From: Anagrus nilaparvatae
Lineage: Eukaryota; Arthropoda; Insecta; Hymenoptera; Mymaridae
Assembly (NCBI GenBank): GCA_022575985.1
Contig: JAKSXM010000272.1
Location: 20,704,501 to 20,768,500, forward strand
DNA: 64,000 bases
Reading direction: 5' to 3'
This document shows positions 1 through 13,190 of this stretch, in pieces. Made by a program: the position numbers and the translations under genes. The notes beneath the pieces were generated by a model, which saw only the letters and a program-made list of their open reading frames with translations, did no database searches and had not been told where the DNA came from. Position 1 is the first letter of the stretch. Each line of letters opens with the position of its first letter.

Positions 1-639
1 TTCTACAAGGTTTCTTTTTATCATATAAACTAAGAAAGATTACAAATTTGTCCAGCTACTCAAATAAAATAATTTGCACAAAGAATACACAAAAAAAAAA
101 GTGAGAAAAATAAAATTTATTTAAAAATCTTCATAATTATTACCTACACATAAATTTTAAAGTTATGATTCATTCATTCCAATCCGTATCTTTTGTTAAA
201 TTTAAATGAATTTAAAAAATTTTGTTTTTTTGGAGTATATCTTATTTTTAAAATATATTTATTATTAGAAAATTATCTTTAAATAAAATTAAAATTAATC
301 GCATGTATTTAACAAAATTTTTTTAATTATTTCAAGTAACAAAGATTTTATAAATAAATCAATACATTAGCCTGATAGTTAGTTTAAAAATATTTTATCG
401 AAATGAACAATTTAATTTTTCAGCTAAAGGGTTTCTGCTAACGAAGTTCCACTCGCTTTTATGAACCTTTTATGCTTGCATACAATAAATGACAAAATTT
501 AAAAGTAGACTTTTAAGATTTTAATTATTTAACTACTAAGAAATTTTTATACCAAAATTTTTTATACTCCAATGATTTATAAGATTTTGACGGTTATACT
601 TTCCGGCTAACACTTTTCTATGAAAAATTAAGGCTGTAC

Positions 640-860
640 CCTTTAATGAGCAAAAACTACACCTAAAAGTGATATTTTTTATATATTTCATGCTTTTGCA
701 AATTTATGAATAAGGCGCCTATTTTTCGTAAAGAAGACCTCGAAATTCGTGACCAGCGACCCAAAAAACCTATATGGGCCAAATCTAGACTCTCAAATAG
801 CTAGCGAAATTTCGGCTGTGGGATCCAGACAATTTTTTACCACCATACGGTACTCGCTTT
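640..860 (-). repeat. Diverged single unit of the 140-bp foldback-repeat family
   Basis: The run around 745-775 (AGCGACCCAAAAAACCTATA and following) matches the right-arm units of the foldback elements at 30.2-31.7 kb and 38.8-39.8 kb. The upstream TTTCGTAAAGAAGACC and downstream AAATCTAGACTCTCAAA are diverged versions of unit sequence. Only a fragment is present and no inverted partner is obvious. Confidence 0.5.
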
Positions 861-3744
861 TTAAATCGGTAAAACTTATTTTTTTGAAATTTTCTTTAGG
901 TTTCAAGACATTTTTAATCGATATAAACCGGGATTCTGGCAACCGGATTTAGTTCGAATCTGGTAGGGGCCGGAAACTGCCCTCCCTGTATATTGACTGT
1001 ATTATCAAGATAAACGAAATGCATACTTATAAAAAAAGAATCACTCTAATGTATACGCATAGATACATCATTTTGTGATACTTCATTTTGTCATAGATAC
1101 ATCAAGTAGTGAATCCGTGAATATACGTAATAAATTTTTTTCTCAAAAAGCTTAGCGCCAGTCTGATTATTTAATGTAGTTTTTATTTATGTAAAAAAAA
1201 AATTGTGCATATAAGAACTGAAAAATATTGTTAAAGGTCAAGCAATTAAGAAATTTTATCAATGTAATATAACATTCATCACATAATAATTTTCTTCCTC
1301 TTAATTTTCTTAAAAAATGAAAAAATAAAAAATATTATTCATTGTCAAATAATTTTGCTTATTAGAATGTTGGTTTTAAGGAAATTAATTAAGTAATATT
1401 AAAGCACATTTTTTATTAAATTAAAATAATATTATACAATTAAAATGCACGTTAAGTTTTATTATTTTAATAATAATAGATTTTGTTGTAAATAAATTAG
1501 GTAAGACTTTGTAAAATATGAAATGTTTATTAGGAAGAAAGCTATAATAATAGCACGGGTAAGTTTCTGTGCTTGGAATTTCAAACAAAACTTATTTAAA
1601 AATTTTTTTAAATATTTTCTAGTCTACTGATAAAAAAAAGTAAAAAAAATTTCAGGTAACTTTTATATAAAGTCAAAAAATTGCGTTTTTCAAATTGGAA
1701 AAATAGATTCAAAATTTTCTAAAATTGAGATTTTAATCAAAAATTTTGTTAAGAGCTTTCATGAGATAAAAATTCCGAATTCTTGCAATCAAAATTTATA
1801 GGTTATCTAAACTTTGCAAAATAATGCTAAATTTTCAGGACTGCGATTGTTCTACAAGACATTTTTGATAAAAATGGGCAATTAATAAATTTTTAATAAT
1901 ATCTATTAATTTAATTACTTTGTTTGTCTTTATGTAAAAATTTAATCTTGAACTGTTTACAAGATTTAGTACTGAAAAGATAGTGTTTATTTTTAAAAAT
2001 CAATAGTTAGGACATTATCTTTAATGAGTTGAACAAAAATTATGAGAGATAAGGCGATGAACAACTTTTCTTTCCTTTTTTTTATTGATAATGTGAGCAA
2101 TAAATTTGGAACAGTTTTTTAACGATTAGTTTATTATATTTTTCATACAATAGGATCGTGTAAAGCTTAGTGTTCAAAACCCCAGTTAAAAAATACTAAA
2201 GTACATTTTGTTAGATAATTTTTTCCAGTTTAAGTATTAAGAAGATTTTTTATGTCAAAAAGCACTCAATACTTTGATTCAGTACCGTTTTTCAAAAATT
2301 TCTTTGCCTACCAAAAATTTTATGAATTAAAAAGTGAAACTTTCATTGCATCAAAACCAGAAAATTGAACCTTATTTTGACAATAAAAAATTTTGAAACT
2401 TACGAAATAAAATTTCACAAATAAGGAAAAAAAATATCAATATTACATAAAAATTTTATCACTCAAAGAATATTCTCTTTTACAAAACACGTGTGTGTAT
2501 CATAATTATTATCAATATCTGACCAAATTTTTTTAAAAATCAAATTAATACTTAATTAGATACTATTTGACATTTAACTTTTTACATAATATTTTGATAA
2601 AAAAATTTTTTATTTAATCAAAAATTAATTAATTTTAATATATAAATGATATTTTGATTTATACTTTTTTTATTATGATTATCAGTAATTTGAAAAAATG
2701 CAATTTTTATTCTATAGTTGCTAAATTTTATTGATAAAAAAGGTCATGCTTGTATGATTTAATAAATTATTTATGATAGTATATTAAAAGTAAATCAAAA
2801 TTTTTTTAAAAATTCGAAAAAAATTGTAACAGCACACGGCTCTTAAACTAATTATTTAATAAAAAAACGTACCTTAATTAACACAAATTAAAACAATAAT
2901 AATACTGTAAAATAAAATACGATATTCTCTTCGATAAAAATTGTTTATTAATCAATAATTAATTCCAGCACAAAAATTAATTAAATTTAAAACTCCATTT
3001 CTCTAAAAAATTAAATCTCATAATAAAAATTAACCACTTGCAATTAACGAACTTCAGTCAACAAGTAAAAATCACTGACTAAAATTTTCTCACAACACGT
3101 TGTTCTTTATATATCGTTAACACATAATTTTTTAATTCAATAAACAAGAAAAAAATCTTTAAAAAAATTTTTTTATTTTTTATACAAAACTTCCGTTATA
3201 AAATGAGTATTAACAATGAAAGAAGTGCGTTTATATATTAACGATAACATGCGTTCATTCAATAAAATATCCCTACTACTTTACGACGAGAAAAATATTC
3301 TTAAATGGTGAAAACTAAGCACGCGATATTTTTATTAAAAAAAAAAGCTTTTAATTATAATTTTCTCCCACTATTATATTTTTAAGCAAACCTTCCCCCC
3401 TCCCCTTCCTATATTACGACATTATGCATTTGATAATTTAATTAAACCGTATAACTGATAGGGTAATAAATCAGCCAATTAGATTTTGTTTTGATTCTCG
3501 TTGGTTTGGCTATCATTTATTTGTATTCAATTAAAGGTATGTAAATGAACTTTTTTTTTTTGGTTTTTGCTTTAGTTTACTACGTCATTGGATTTGTTTT
3601 TTTTGGAGGCTTGTTGTTAAATGAATGATCTAAATAAAATAATCTATACGTTGTAAAAATCTAGATGTTTCTATTGAAACATAGTTTATTTAACTTTGCA
3701 TTAAAGGATTAAAGGCTTTACTAACGTCATGGTAAATTTTGCAT

Positions 3745-4000
3745 TATAGCTTACGCAGTAGGAAATTTTTGTAAACTTGATTTTTGAGATGACTCATTTT
3801 TGTTAAAAATTACAATTTTGGCGGCAATTTGAAAATTGGTCATTTTGGACCAAAAATGGATATTTGGTTTATTGACTATAGCGGTAAGAAAATCGGTGAT
3901 AAAATATTGTGGTGTACAGGGCTCAAAAGTTGACACTTACGCCAAAAAAATGAGATCAACTAAAAGTGTTTTGGTTAACTCGCTAGGTTCCAGCCGATGT
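3745..4000. repeat. Diverged copy of the 7671-7972 inverted-repeat element
   Basis: Shared stretches include AAAAATTACAATTTTGGCGGCAATTTGAAAATTG and TTTGGTTTATTGACTATAGCGGTAAGAAAATC, which have close counterparts at 7780-7880. The right side (CAACTAAAAGTGTTTTGGTTAACTCGC) is a decayed form of the right terminus of that element. Clearly related and old; ends not defined. Confidence 0.6.
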
Positions 4001-5759
4001 GCAGCATTATATTGAAAATTATCAAAAAATCGTATTTAATAACATTGAGCTCTATTTTTCTAAGCCCAGGAAGTCCATGGGAATAAACCGAGGGCATAGG
4101 GGGCTTTTTCAACATATTAAAGTCATCTTCGGTTTCTCGAAGGTAGCGTTCTCCTCTTGTGAGTAAAGAAACAGTTTTGTACAATTTTACAAACACCTTA
4201 TCAAAAAGTCTATATCCAGAATCTCCTATGTTAGTTTTTTAAAATTCTGATACTTACTAAATTCTGGGGTAGATGCATCAAAATTATGCAATTTAGACAA
4301 ATTCATGATTTCAACTTTCTGTTAACTAATAAGTTCCTTTAGGCGTAGAATGGTGCTTACACTATTTTTTGCCCTACTAGGCTTAAAACTTTTACTAAAA
4401 TTTCACAAAAAATTTTACACCCTCAGCCATTTAATTTTGTTTAATAAAAAACTATATTTATCTAAAAAAAGGGCCAAAGCCTGTACTTTTGCACTATAAA
4501 GAAACCGAAAACAAATTCGAAATTTTCAAGAACCTTAAATAATATTAAGTTTCTGCTAACCTAACGAATTTCCAAAATTATACTGCATAAAACTTCGAAA
4601 AAAATGAAGTTGATTTAGAAATTTCAGAATCTTGAAATATGGCTTTGCCTACCTGGAATCCTAAAATAGTTTTACTTTTTTTAAATTTAGAATATTTTCA
4701 AAAATTTAATCAATTCTAAAAAGCTGCAAAGGCTGCAACAAAAATACCAAGCTTTATAAATCTGATTTGGAAACATTAAATGGATCACATCTTTTTAGAA
4801 AATTTCAATTGATTGACTTCAAATTCTTTAGTACTCCAAAATTTTCAAAAAAGTTAGCTCCTTTATTTTTTCCAAAAATCTGTCTGAGATCCCGTCTGAT
4901 CAATTCAATTTTATTTACTAAAAATGTTGAGTTTAATCCAAATTTCTAAGAACTGCAATTTTTTTCATATTAGGTTTTCAAAAGTCATCAATACTAGCAA
5001 AAAAATGCCACTCAATCTAGACCCTCAAACTACACTAGCATCCATTTAAACTCCTGAATTCCAAGCCTACGATGGGAATGAATTTAAATCCAATTTAAGC
5101 AGAAAATCGCTTAAACAAATCGCTTTATTCCTAGTAAAACATCATAAAACACTTCAAAAACAAAGCGTACATAAAGCACTAACGGAATTTTTATTTAATT
5201 TCCAACGGCTAGACAGAGCATAGGTACAAAGTTCAATATAAAAATAAAAATAAACTTATAATTTCAATATAAAAATAAATTTATTTTTAACGAATAATAG
5301 TCTATAAATAAACAAAAAAATGTTTAAAAAAGAATTTTATATTTTGCGTGGGTAAAAAATTTAAGTTTTAATAACTAAATATAGAAACATGTTGCTAAAA
5401 AAGTTGAAAAAATGTCATATTAATAATTTTTGAAGAAGAAAAATAAAATGATTGTAAAAATTATTATTTTATGAATAACTGGCTAATAATATTAAACATA
5501 TATTATGAAAAATTTATATAAAAATAAATAAGTTATCATATATAATATACCAAAGCAAAAAATTAAAGTTTTATTTATATATATTTCAAAATTATTATGG
5601 ATATTTTTTATATTATGATTAATTAATCATTTAAATATTTATTTTTATTTTTTGATAAATGAACTATTGTAACCTTTTGTTACATAATACTTTTTATTTT
5701 CTTTTTTTAAAATATTTTAAAAGATTTTTTTAAAAGACTGTCAACACATGAGTAAGATA

Positions 5760-6120
5760 AAAATTAACGCTTTCATGCGGGGGAAGGGGGTTAAATGGAC
5801 TTAAACTATTTTAACACGGAACATGCTTATAGGAAGGGAGTACCGTGGAAATCTGAAAATCAAGGGGGGGTCAAAAGTGCCCGATTTAAGGGTGGGGGGG
5901 GGGTCAAAAGGGATTTAATTTCGATTTAGGGACTATAAACGGGGTTAGGGAATCAGAATATTTTGGGTTTAGAATCTTAACATCTAGTAAGGTGATAATT
6001 ACAAATTATAAAAATAGCAAATTGTATTGTAATATTGCGTAACATTTGCATTATACCTAGCTCTCAGCTGTAACTAAACATGTTTCATGCATTTTGGTTG
6101 TGTTTATTTAATCCGGTTAT
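5760..6120. repeat. Dispersed repeat with G-rich run
   Basis: Related sequence occurs at 31880-32240 (reverse complement), 23460-23880 and 33800-34010. Shared elements are a TCTAAGTCC/TTAAATGGACTT phrase, a GGGGGGTCAAAAG-type G/C run, and a flank reading TTTCATGCATTTTGGTTGTG here against CACAACCAAAATGCATGGAA at 31.9 kb. The element at 6145-6736 sits just beside it. No coding capacity seen; class unknown. Confidence 0.5.
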
Positions 6121-6144
6121 ACATTTTTCTAAAAGAGTCATTAA

Positions 6145-6736
6145 CACGTTGGCTGCGGCATGGGCGTAATACGCCCATGTTTTTTGGGTCTTGTGTGCGG
6201 CATGAGCGTAATAAGCCCATGCACTGAATCTTAATAAAAATTTAAAATATCTCTGAAATCGAATAGAAAATGAATACCAATGGTATTGTTGAGTTATATA
6301 TCGATCATTTAACAAAAGTGCAGTAAGTTTTTTCCATGCGAAAAATTAATAAGGTTTTATACACCATACATATGTTTATAAAGTTTATAAAAAATTAAGT
6401 AAAATCATTATAAAAATCATTAAATTTATGTTTTTTTAAAATAAATATACAATTATAAGAGTTTTCATTAATTTTTTCATTTATAATTAAAACTAAACGT
6501 TAAAATTAAAAAAAAAAAATATGGGCGTATTTCGCCCATGCCGCACCAGATTACCGCTGCGTTAATTGGGCGCGGCATGGGCTAAATACGCCCATGCTGT
6601 TTTTTTACGGGAAATATAAATATACGTTAAAAAACACAATTTAATCAATTATTTTTTGTAAATTATTGAAAATTAAAAGCAGAAAGCTAAACGCACCATG
6701 GTAGGAACAAAAAAAAATCAAAACGCAGCCAACGTG
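6145..6736. mobile_element. piggyBac-type MITE with TTAA target duplication
   Basis: Perfect 13-bp terminal inverted repeats (CACGTTGGCTGCG at the left, its complement ending at 6736) are flanked directly by TTAA on both sides (6141-6144 and 6737-6740), the signature of piggyBac-superfamily insertion. The 592-bp element has no transposase frame. Inside each terminus lie two near-perfect 21-bp palindromes of the type CATGGGCGTAATACGCCCATG (about 6160-6180, 6201-6221, 6520-6540, 6576-6596). A short apparent open frame across 6085-6315 only reads through these palindromes. Mobilisation would need a transposase from elsewhere. Confidence 0.85.
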
Positions 6737-6740
6737 TTAA

Positions 6741-7670
6741 GTAATCGCTATATCAGCCGTTTGGTTTTTAGAACCAAAATTTTGAATTGTCTTCCACAGA
6801 GTGGTTCATACTCTGTTACTTTGTACCAATTTTTGGTATTCCACAGCATTTCTTGAACCTTTCCCTCTGGCCGACAGTTAGGAAAGAATGAGCATCACTT
6901 CTGAGCAATTAGAGTTCCGTTTATACGAGAGCCAAAACAGGCTGAGTTGTGCTAATGGGACAAAAGTTTAGCGGCGTGTGGGGTGCAATAATGACCTCTA
7001 TTCAAACCTAGAGACTTCGGACTGTCTAAATGGTAAAAAAGGCTAATTTAAAAAAAATTAATTATGGTTTTTTGCAAAAATGATATTGTTTTGATTAAAA
7101 AATATAAATATTTTTTATATAATAATTTATTAATTTTTTATGTAATTTATTGTTAATTTATTTTTTTTTATATATTGCATCTCAGCAACTCGTGCTTTTA
7201 CACGAAAGCTTATCCTGACTAGCGACTACCGATAGCCCTTGGCTAATTTGGCCCTTGAAATTAAGTTAAATTTTAGATTTTTAGAATATACTATTGAAAT
7301 ATTTTATTATTTAATACTTGAATGCACGTATATTACTTAAAAAAAAAAGTTTAAATATAAATAAATATATATAATTTATCGTCAAGTCATAAAAATCATT
7401 TACGCATTTTATTTTACGCAAATCGATTTGAAAATTAACCAAAAAAATATACGATTTCCTTATAAACAAACATAAATGTATTAAAAATATTGATGATTTT
7501 TTAAATTCGTTATTTTAAATTTATTTTTGACCAAAATGAAGTAAAAATTTATTAAATTTGGTTTAATTAAAAAAAAAATTAACAATATATAAATAATAAA
7601 ATAATACACGTTTTTGCATATTTTTAATATCACAAATTATTGTTTATATTATTCTTATTATATTCGAAAT
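6741..7670. other. Gene-free stretch with two GC-richer patches
   Basis: Patches at about 6760-7030 and 7175-7255 are less AT-rich than their surroundings and may be remnants of an unidentified element. No reading frame, tRNA or other RNA fold was recognised in them. The rest is A/T-rich. Confidence 0.35.
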
Positions 7671-7972
7671 GACACTGCTACCTTGTAAGTCAACCAAACA
7701 CCTTCCGATTTATCTCATTTTTTTCATTTCAGCGTCACTTTTCATCATGACCATCATGACCTATAAAATCCATTTTAGTCAAAAATTACAATTTTGCAGC
7801 AATTTAAATATTGTCCATTTTTGGCCCAAACATAGAAATTTGGTTTACTGAATATAACGGTAATAGAATCACTGATAAAAAAATGTGGCTTAATTGGATT
7901 AAAAATGACACTTACACGAAAAAAATGAGACTAGTTAGAGGGTATTTGGTTGACTTGCAAGATAGCAGCGTC
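7671..7972. mobile_element. Short inverted-repeat element (MITE-like)
   Basis: The left end GACACTGCTACCTTGTAAGT and the right end (complement GACGCTGCTATCTTGCAAGT) form inverted repeats of at least 32 bp with few mismatches, and the pairing continues inward through an ATCTCATTTTTTTC block. Length is about 302 bp and there is no coding capacity. A decayed relative lies at 3745-4000. Confidence 0.7.
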
Positions 7973-8869
7973 ATTTAGAAAATAGCTTAAAACCTCTATC
8001 TTCTAGCATAAACCCTGCTAGTAGGTTTGATTTTTAGTCCCAGGAAGCCCATTGATGTTTTTTCAACTACCAAAACCGGTTTTGAAAGTCAGAAGCAAAT
8101 TGGTTTCCCAAACAGTTGACACTCCCCTTATAAGTTTAGTCCAACTTGGTTTAAAAATTCCAATATAAAATGTTTAACATTATTATGACTTTAATTATAT
8201 ATTATTTAATAAATTAATTAATAAAATTAAATAATAATTATAATCTATATATGTATATTGATATAAATAAATATTTTATAAACAGTGTTTTTAAAAACTT
8301 TTTTTTTTCTAATTATAAATTATATTATTGAATCAATTACATAAATGAAAATATTATTATAAATTAATTTAAAAAAATATTTTTTTTCTTTTCTTATTTT
8401 TACATAATAATTAGAATATTATATATATATAAACTGATAATACTAGTTAAATTTAAAATTTCATTTTCTAAATTTATAATTAACTACACTGTTGATTTGA
8501 TTTTCTTGAAATTTTAAGAAAATATTTTAAAAGATTGTCATTTTTTTTCTTTGTGTTATTAAAATTCAAATTTTATAATTGAGAAAATTTAGTATGCATT
8601 TTATGCATTTTTGCTAATTAGATCTTGTAAACTTTTTTTTTACTGTTTTTTTTTTTGGGAATTTTCAATTCAGTAAAGAGAGGAGGGGGGGGGGGGACAA
8701 ACTAGATAAAATTTATTCGTGTGCCTAAACCGGGTCCTTTTAAACTGAATATGGTAACAAAAAAGTTTATATTTTCCTATTTTACGCCCTGAACCCCATT
8801 TAAATGCCCCACAATTTAAATTGTTGAATATGAAAATTGGAAACATACCCACTCCGCATCGACACAGGA

Positions 8870-9180
8870 ATTTTGGAGGACTAAACTGGAAATAAGGTCT
8901 ATTTCCGTGTTAAAAACTGGATATTACTATCTTTCCTTTTTTAAAACTAGAAAAGAAGCAATTTCTGTGTTACGATATAGAAATGGCTTATTTCATGGTT
9001 TTAAAACAAGAAATTAAATGTTCGAAAAGAAAAGCAAATCGATTCCTTGAATGAAAACTAGAAATAAGTCGTTTCTGTTTTATAAAACACAAATTTATTG
9101 ATTTCTGGTTTTCAAACTAGGAATCAGATATTAGAAAATTAGTGTGATACAATTTCTTGATTCAAAACAAGAAAAATTTT
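8870..9180. repeat. Degenerate tandem repeat block
   Basis: A phrase of the form AAAACTAGAAATAAG...ATTTCTGTGTT recurs several times at irregular spacing, with AAACTGGAAATAAGG, AAACTAGAAAAGAAG, AAACAAGAAATTAAA and AAACTAGAAATAAGT all visible. The units are diverged and no function is apparent. Confidence 0.45.
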
Positions 9181-10599
9181 TACTTTTTGAAAAAAGTTAA
9201 AAAATTATTTTTGGATGTATTTACAGGGGTTTTTGGGTGCGCTGAGCTCAATTTTGATAATAAAAATTAAAAAATCAGAACTCATGACCCAGAAACCTTA
9301 AAATTCGGTAAAAAAGTAAGATTTTTAATACATTTTGTATACAATTTTGTATACATTTTTTACTGTATTTTTCGATACAAAGGCTGGATGGGACAGTAAA
9401 AATATGTGTTATACTTAAGGATTTCAATTGGTTACAATTTTATTGTCAATTTTGATATTAGTAAACTAAAAATGTAGAATAAGATTTTTTTTTTATTATT
9501 TATTTTGATTTTTTAAATGCAGTGAGATTTTGAGGCTGTGGGAGAACAGGATTAGGGGGCGAAACCTATGAGTAAGAAAATTTTCGTAATTCCATCTTTA
9601 AAGTATAAAATAAACTTTATCATCTCAGAGATTTCTTTCCACCCAGGCTCATAATTTGTCTCAAGAGTTCATTCCTAATTGTAAAAGACAAATTTCGTTT
9701 TTAAAGGTCATTTTTGCCTTTTGATACCCTTGAATTTGACTACAACTGATTTTAACTTTAACTTTCTATCTCTTATATGCAATATTAACTTTTTGCTTAA
9801 AATTTCAAACATCTAAAGTTTTTAGTGTACGATACATAATTTATCACAATCATTATATTAAATTAAGAAATAAAAAGAAAAAAAAAATTGTTAAATAATA
9901 AAATATAATAATTTTCATATTTACGTCATGGGCGCCTGGTCTGGATATTTAATAGTGTCGTTACTTAATTTTTTTAAAGTAATAATTTAAAATTTTATGA
10001 TTATTGCATTTAGATAAAGTTGTAAAAAAAAAAATTGAAAATCATAGTCATATAAAATGATATTATATGATGAAAATTGTATTGATATTACTAAAGATTA
10101 TTGTAAAATTATATTATTTTATAGTTTTTTGTATTTAAAAAAAAATTTATTATTGTTATTATTAAAATTTTTGTTAATTTTCTTTCAATGATACAACAAT
10201 AATAAACTTTTATTCTGAGTTGTAAATTATAAAATAATAAAAATATTTTTTCCTTATTCTGATTGCAAATTATTAAAAATTAATAACAAAATTAAAATTT
10301 TTTTTTACTATTATTATTATTATTTATGTGGACATAAAAAAGAAGCTCACGTGCTTAGTACAAAAATATAATGCAATAAAATATTTTAAAACACGTGTTT
10401 TAGTAGTTATGTGTTATTATGGTAATTAGTAAACATAACCAAAATTACGATCTAAATTAAGTTTGGTTAAAAATCACTAAATTTTTAGTAAAATTTACAC
10501 TGAAAATCTTTTTTGTTTGATTACCAATTGTATTAAGTTGTTAATGTTACTAGTGTTATTAAACTTTAAAATGCTTAAAATAACCCTTAAATTGTGATC

Positions 10600-10860
10600 A
10601 ACGATACAAAAAACCTATATATATCAAATCTGAACGCTCAAAGTGCGAATACGTTAAAAATACCCTTTTTTGAGGATAGTTTTTGCTGATTTAAGGGTGA
10701 AGCACGCATTTCTTACATAAATAACCCCGAAATTCTAGATCAGCGACCCAAATAACTTATAGTAGACTAAATCTGGTGGTGGCCAGATTTAGGTTTGTGG
10801 GGCCTGTAGGCACCCAATGTTAAAAAAATGCTGTGCACAATCCCCCTTTTTAGGAGTATT
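10600..10860 (-). repeat. Fragment of the 140-bp foldback-repeat family
   Basis: About two diverged right-arm units: AACGATACAAAAAACCTATA, then TCTGAACGCTCAAAGTGCGAA, then GATAGTTTTTGCTGATTTAAGGG, then GATCAGCGACCCAAATAACT. Order and spacing match the arms at 31.4-31.7 kb. No opposite arm is seen. Confidence 0.6.
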
Positions 10861-12424
10861 TTTCTTTTGAATATTTAAAAATTAAAATGTTTTAGTTAGG
10901 CACAAGGTTAAAATTTTTTCGTAGCTTCACTATAATTCCAAACATTATATGTAATACGTTCCCCATACCTCTTAGATATTGCTAAAAGGTCCTTTTCCCA
11001 CAAAAAAATGTTAACTTCGTATTTATCAATATTTTCAATAAGAATTATTAGAATATTTGTTCATCTATTATTTTCATTATATATATAATATGTCATCACA
11101 TCTTTTAGTATTTCTAACTGCAGAAAATGATAAAATCACGTTAAAAAATTTACAGGAAATGGCATATTAAAGTTAATCTTTTGTTCCATTAAAAATTTAA
11201 TGCACAGTATATTAGAATTTGCAGTAAAACTTAAAATTTGTTTTACTCATTTATTAATCATAATTTTATTGTTAAAGATAAACAAATATCAATAAAACTA
11301 TTGTTTATATTTCAAATTAAATGGCAATATTATCGTTAGTACGTGGAATTGAATAATTAAGGTTAATTCAAAAACAATTAAGACTTTAGTCGAAAGAAAA
11401 ATTTTATTATTCATATCCGTTTTAAAAAGAATTTCACGTCCAGGATGGAATGTTTTGTGTCTACTTTAGTAGAACTATATAGAATTCCTATAAAAATTCC
11501 GTTACAACATAAATGCACTATGTCATTGAAATATATCCTAGTAGAACAATTTAAAAATAGTCGGACGTATTATAATCCTATAAATAACAAGTACTTTCTG
11601 AATGATCTTTTTTTTTTTTTTAAGTATCCACTTAAATTCTTAATTATTGTAAAAAAATATGAAAAATAATATTATAATTTTTTAAATATATTTTTAATTA
11701 ATAATTTAAATCCAATTTATTTTTTTCAAATTATTTGATACCTTTTTTTGATAAAAGACACAAAAAATAATAAGATAATGAGTCAAATAAATATAATTTT
11801 GATGATCGATTTTGATAATAAATTTTAATCTTGATATTAATTAATTATATTTCAAAATTACAAGAAAACAAAATAAAAATCAAAAATTTTAATCATTTTT
11901 TTATAATAAATCATAGAAATGATGAATATTTAGAACGGATATATGAGGTTTTAGCACGTTTTTAAGGCTCCTAAGTAAATATTTTTTTATTTATTTAGTT
12001 GAGATTAATTACTGTGCACCTTTGAATATACAATTTTACACAACACTGATCTATGATTTTATTATATTAAATTAATAATAAATTGTATGTATTTTTACCC
12101 TAAAATATGCAATATAGACCATGGATTATTTTTGGCTTTATGAATTTTAATACTTTTGACTAAGGTTTGAGTTAAAGTAAATTTTAAAAAATTTAGAATT
12201 TAACAGAGTATAGAAATGTTTTTTTCAAAAAAATTTTTTCCTAGTTATCATATTTGAGGAAAATTTTACAGATCAAGTAGGCTGAATGATTTTGTGTTAT
12301 GTTTGAGTCTGACTAAATGATTGCTACAGTGTAATAGTTTAAACTTTGATATTTATATCAACTTTAGGATTTGCTTCTGCCAGATGTGGAAGGCAAGGGA
12401 TAAAAAGTAAAAAATTAAACGTTT

Positions 12425-13190
12425 CATGCTTCTGACTTTAAGGCCCCCTTTTCAAAAATTAAAATTCGTAATGCACTTTTTTTTTATTTCATTTTCTTGC
12501 TTAAAAACATTTCAAGAGTGTATAAAAAAATTATCAAGCAAAAAGAAATATATGTTTTTGAGGTATTTTGATTTTTATGAGACGGATTCATATGAAAACA
12601 TAATATAAGCATTTAAGAACTTTAAACGCGTTTATCTCAAAACTACTTTTTTAAATCGGTTCCAGTTCTAACTCAAAAACTTATTCAGCTATTGACCTAA
12701 ATCTAGGTGCGTTTTATCTGTAATTTTAGTGCCAAGTGCTGGAACTAGAAGATCAGAAAAAAGTGGATTAGAAAATTTTTTATTGACCATATTAGGTGTT
12801 TTTGTTTACTTAAAAATCTCCATTTTTCTTTTTTGGCGCACCAAATGGTCAATTTTTGGAATTTTTGCAAACTTCCAGCACTTGAGAAGTGTATAGGGAA
12901 TAAAATGCTCTTTTATTTTTTTGTTTCGGATGCCCACAATAGGCGCTAGGTGTGGAACCGTTTTTTACTCTTTTTTTTCAGCCTCTACTTTCACGCCCTC
13001 TATAAAATGTAAAAAATTTGGAAAACAAAAATGGTAATTTTTTTTGTATTCTTTGATAGTTTTGTAACAATTTAAAAAAAAATTTGAAGTTCTTGTATAA
13101 TAAAATAACTAAAAAAAAAGATGTTTAAAATTCATTAAAATTACACAAAATAATGAAAAGAGGGCCTTAAGTATAGGTGGGGCAATGAAG
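12425..13190. repeat. Imperfect long inverted repeat (decayed foldback element)
   Basis: The left side GCTTCTGACTTTAAGGCCCCC pairs imperfectly with the right side GAGGGCCTTAAGTATAGGTG...GAAGC. A clearer inner pair is AGTGCTGGAACTAG...TTGACCATATTAGGTG (12731-12810) against CACCAAATGGTCAA...CTTCCAGCACT (12839-12886). No coding capacity. Confidence 0.5.

Larger units (their letters stand above)
1..5760. other. Gene-free AT-rich spacer
   Basis: No coding exon is recognisable. The stretch is A/T-rich low-complexity DNA, with a diverged unit of the 140-bp foldback family near 640-860 (it carries the family hallmark of a GACCAGCGACCCAAAAAACC-like run at about 750-770) and a decayed relative of the 7671-7972 inverted-repeat element near 3745-4000. 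It could be intergenic DNA or a very long RBM42 intron, since RBM42's last exon follows at 16.29 kb with a 5' acceptor and no upstream exon was found. Confidence 0.5.

Noticed and set aside
895..970. tRNA-like B-box (AGTTCGAATCT) near 949
   Set aside because: No acceptor stem, A-box or anticodon arm could be folded; it lies next to a foldback-repeat fragment.
6085..6315. 76-residue minus-strand frame with WAYYAHAA repeats
   Set aside because: Reads through the palindromes of the TTAA-flanked MITE.
7175..7255. GC-richer patch that could be a structured RNA
   Set aside because: No consistent cloverleaf or known RNA motif could be drawn by eye.
11445..11669. 74-residue plus-strand open frame
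   Set aside because: No splice context or family resemblance; the end is low-complexity phenylalanine/lysine encoded by T and A runs.
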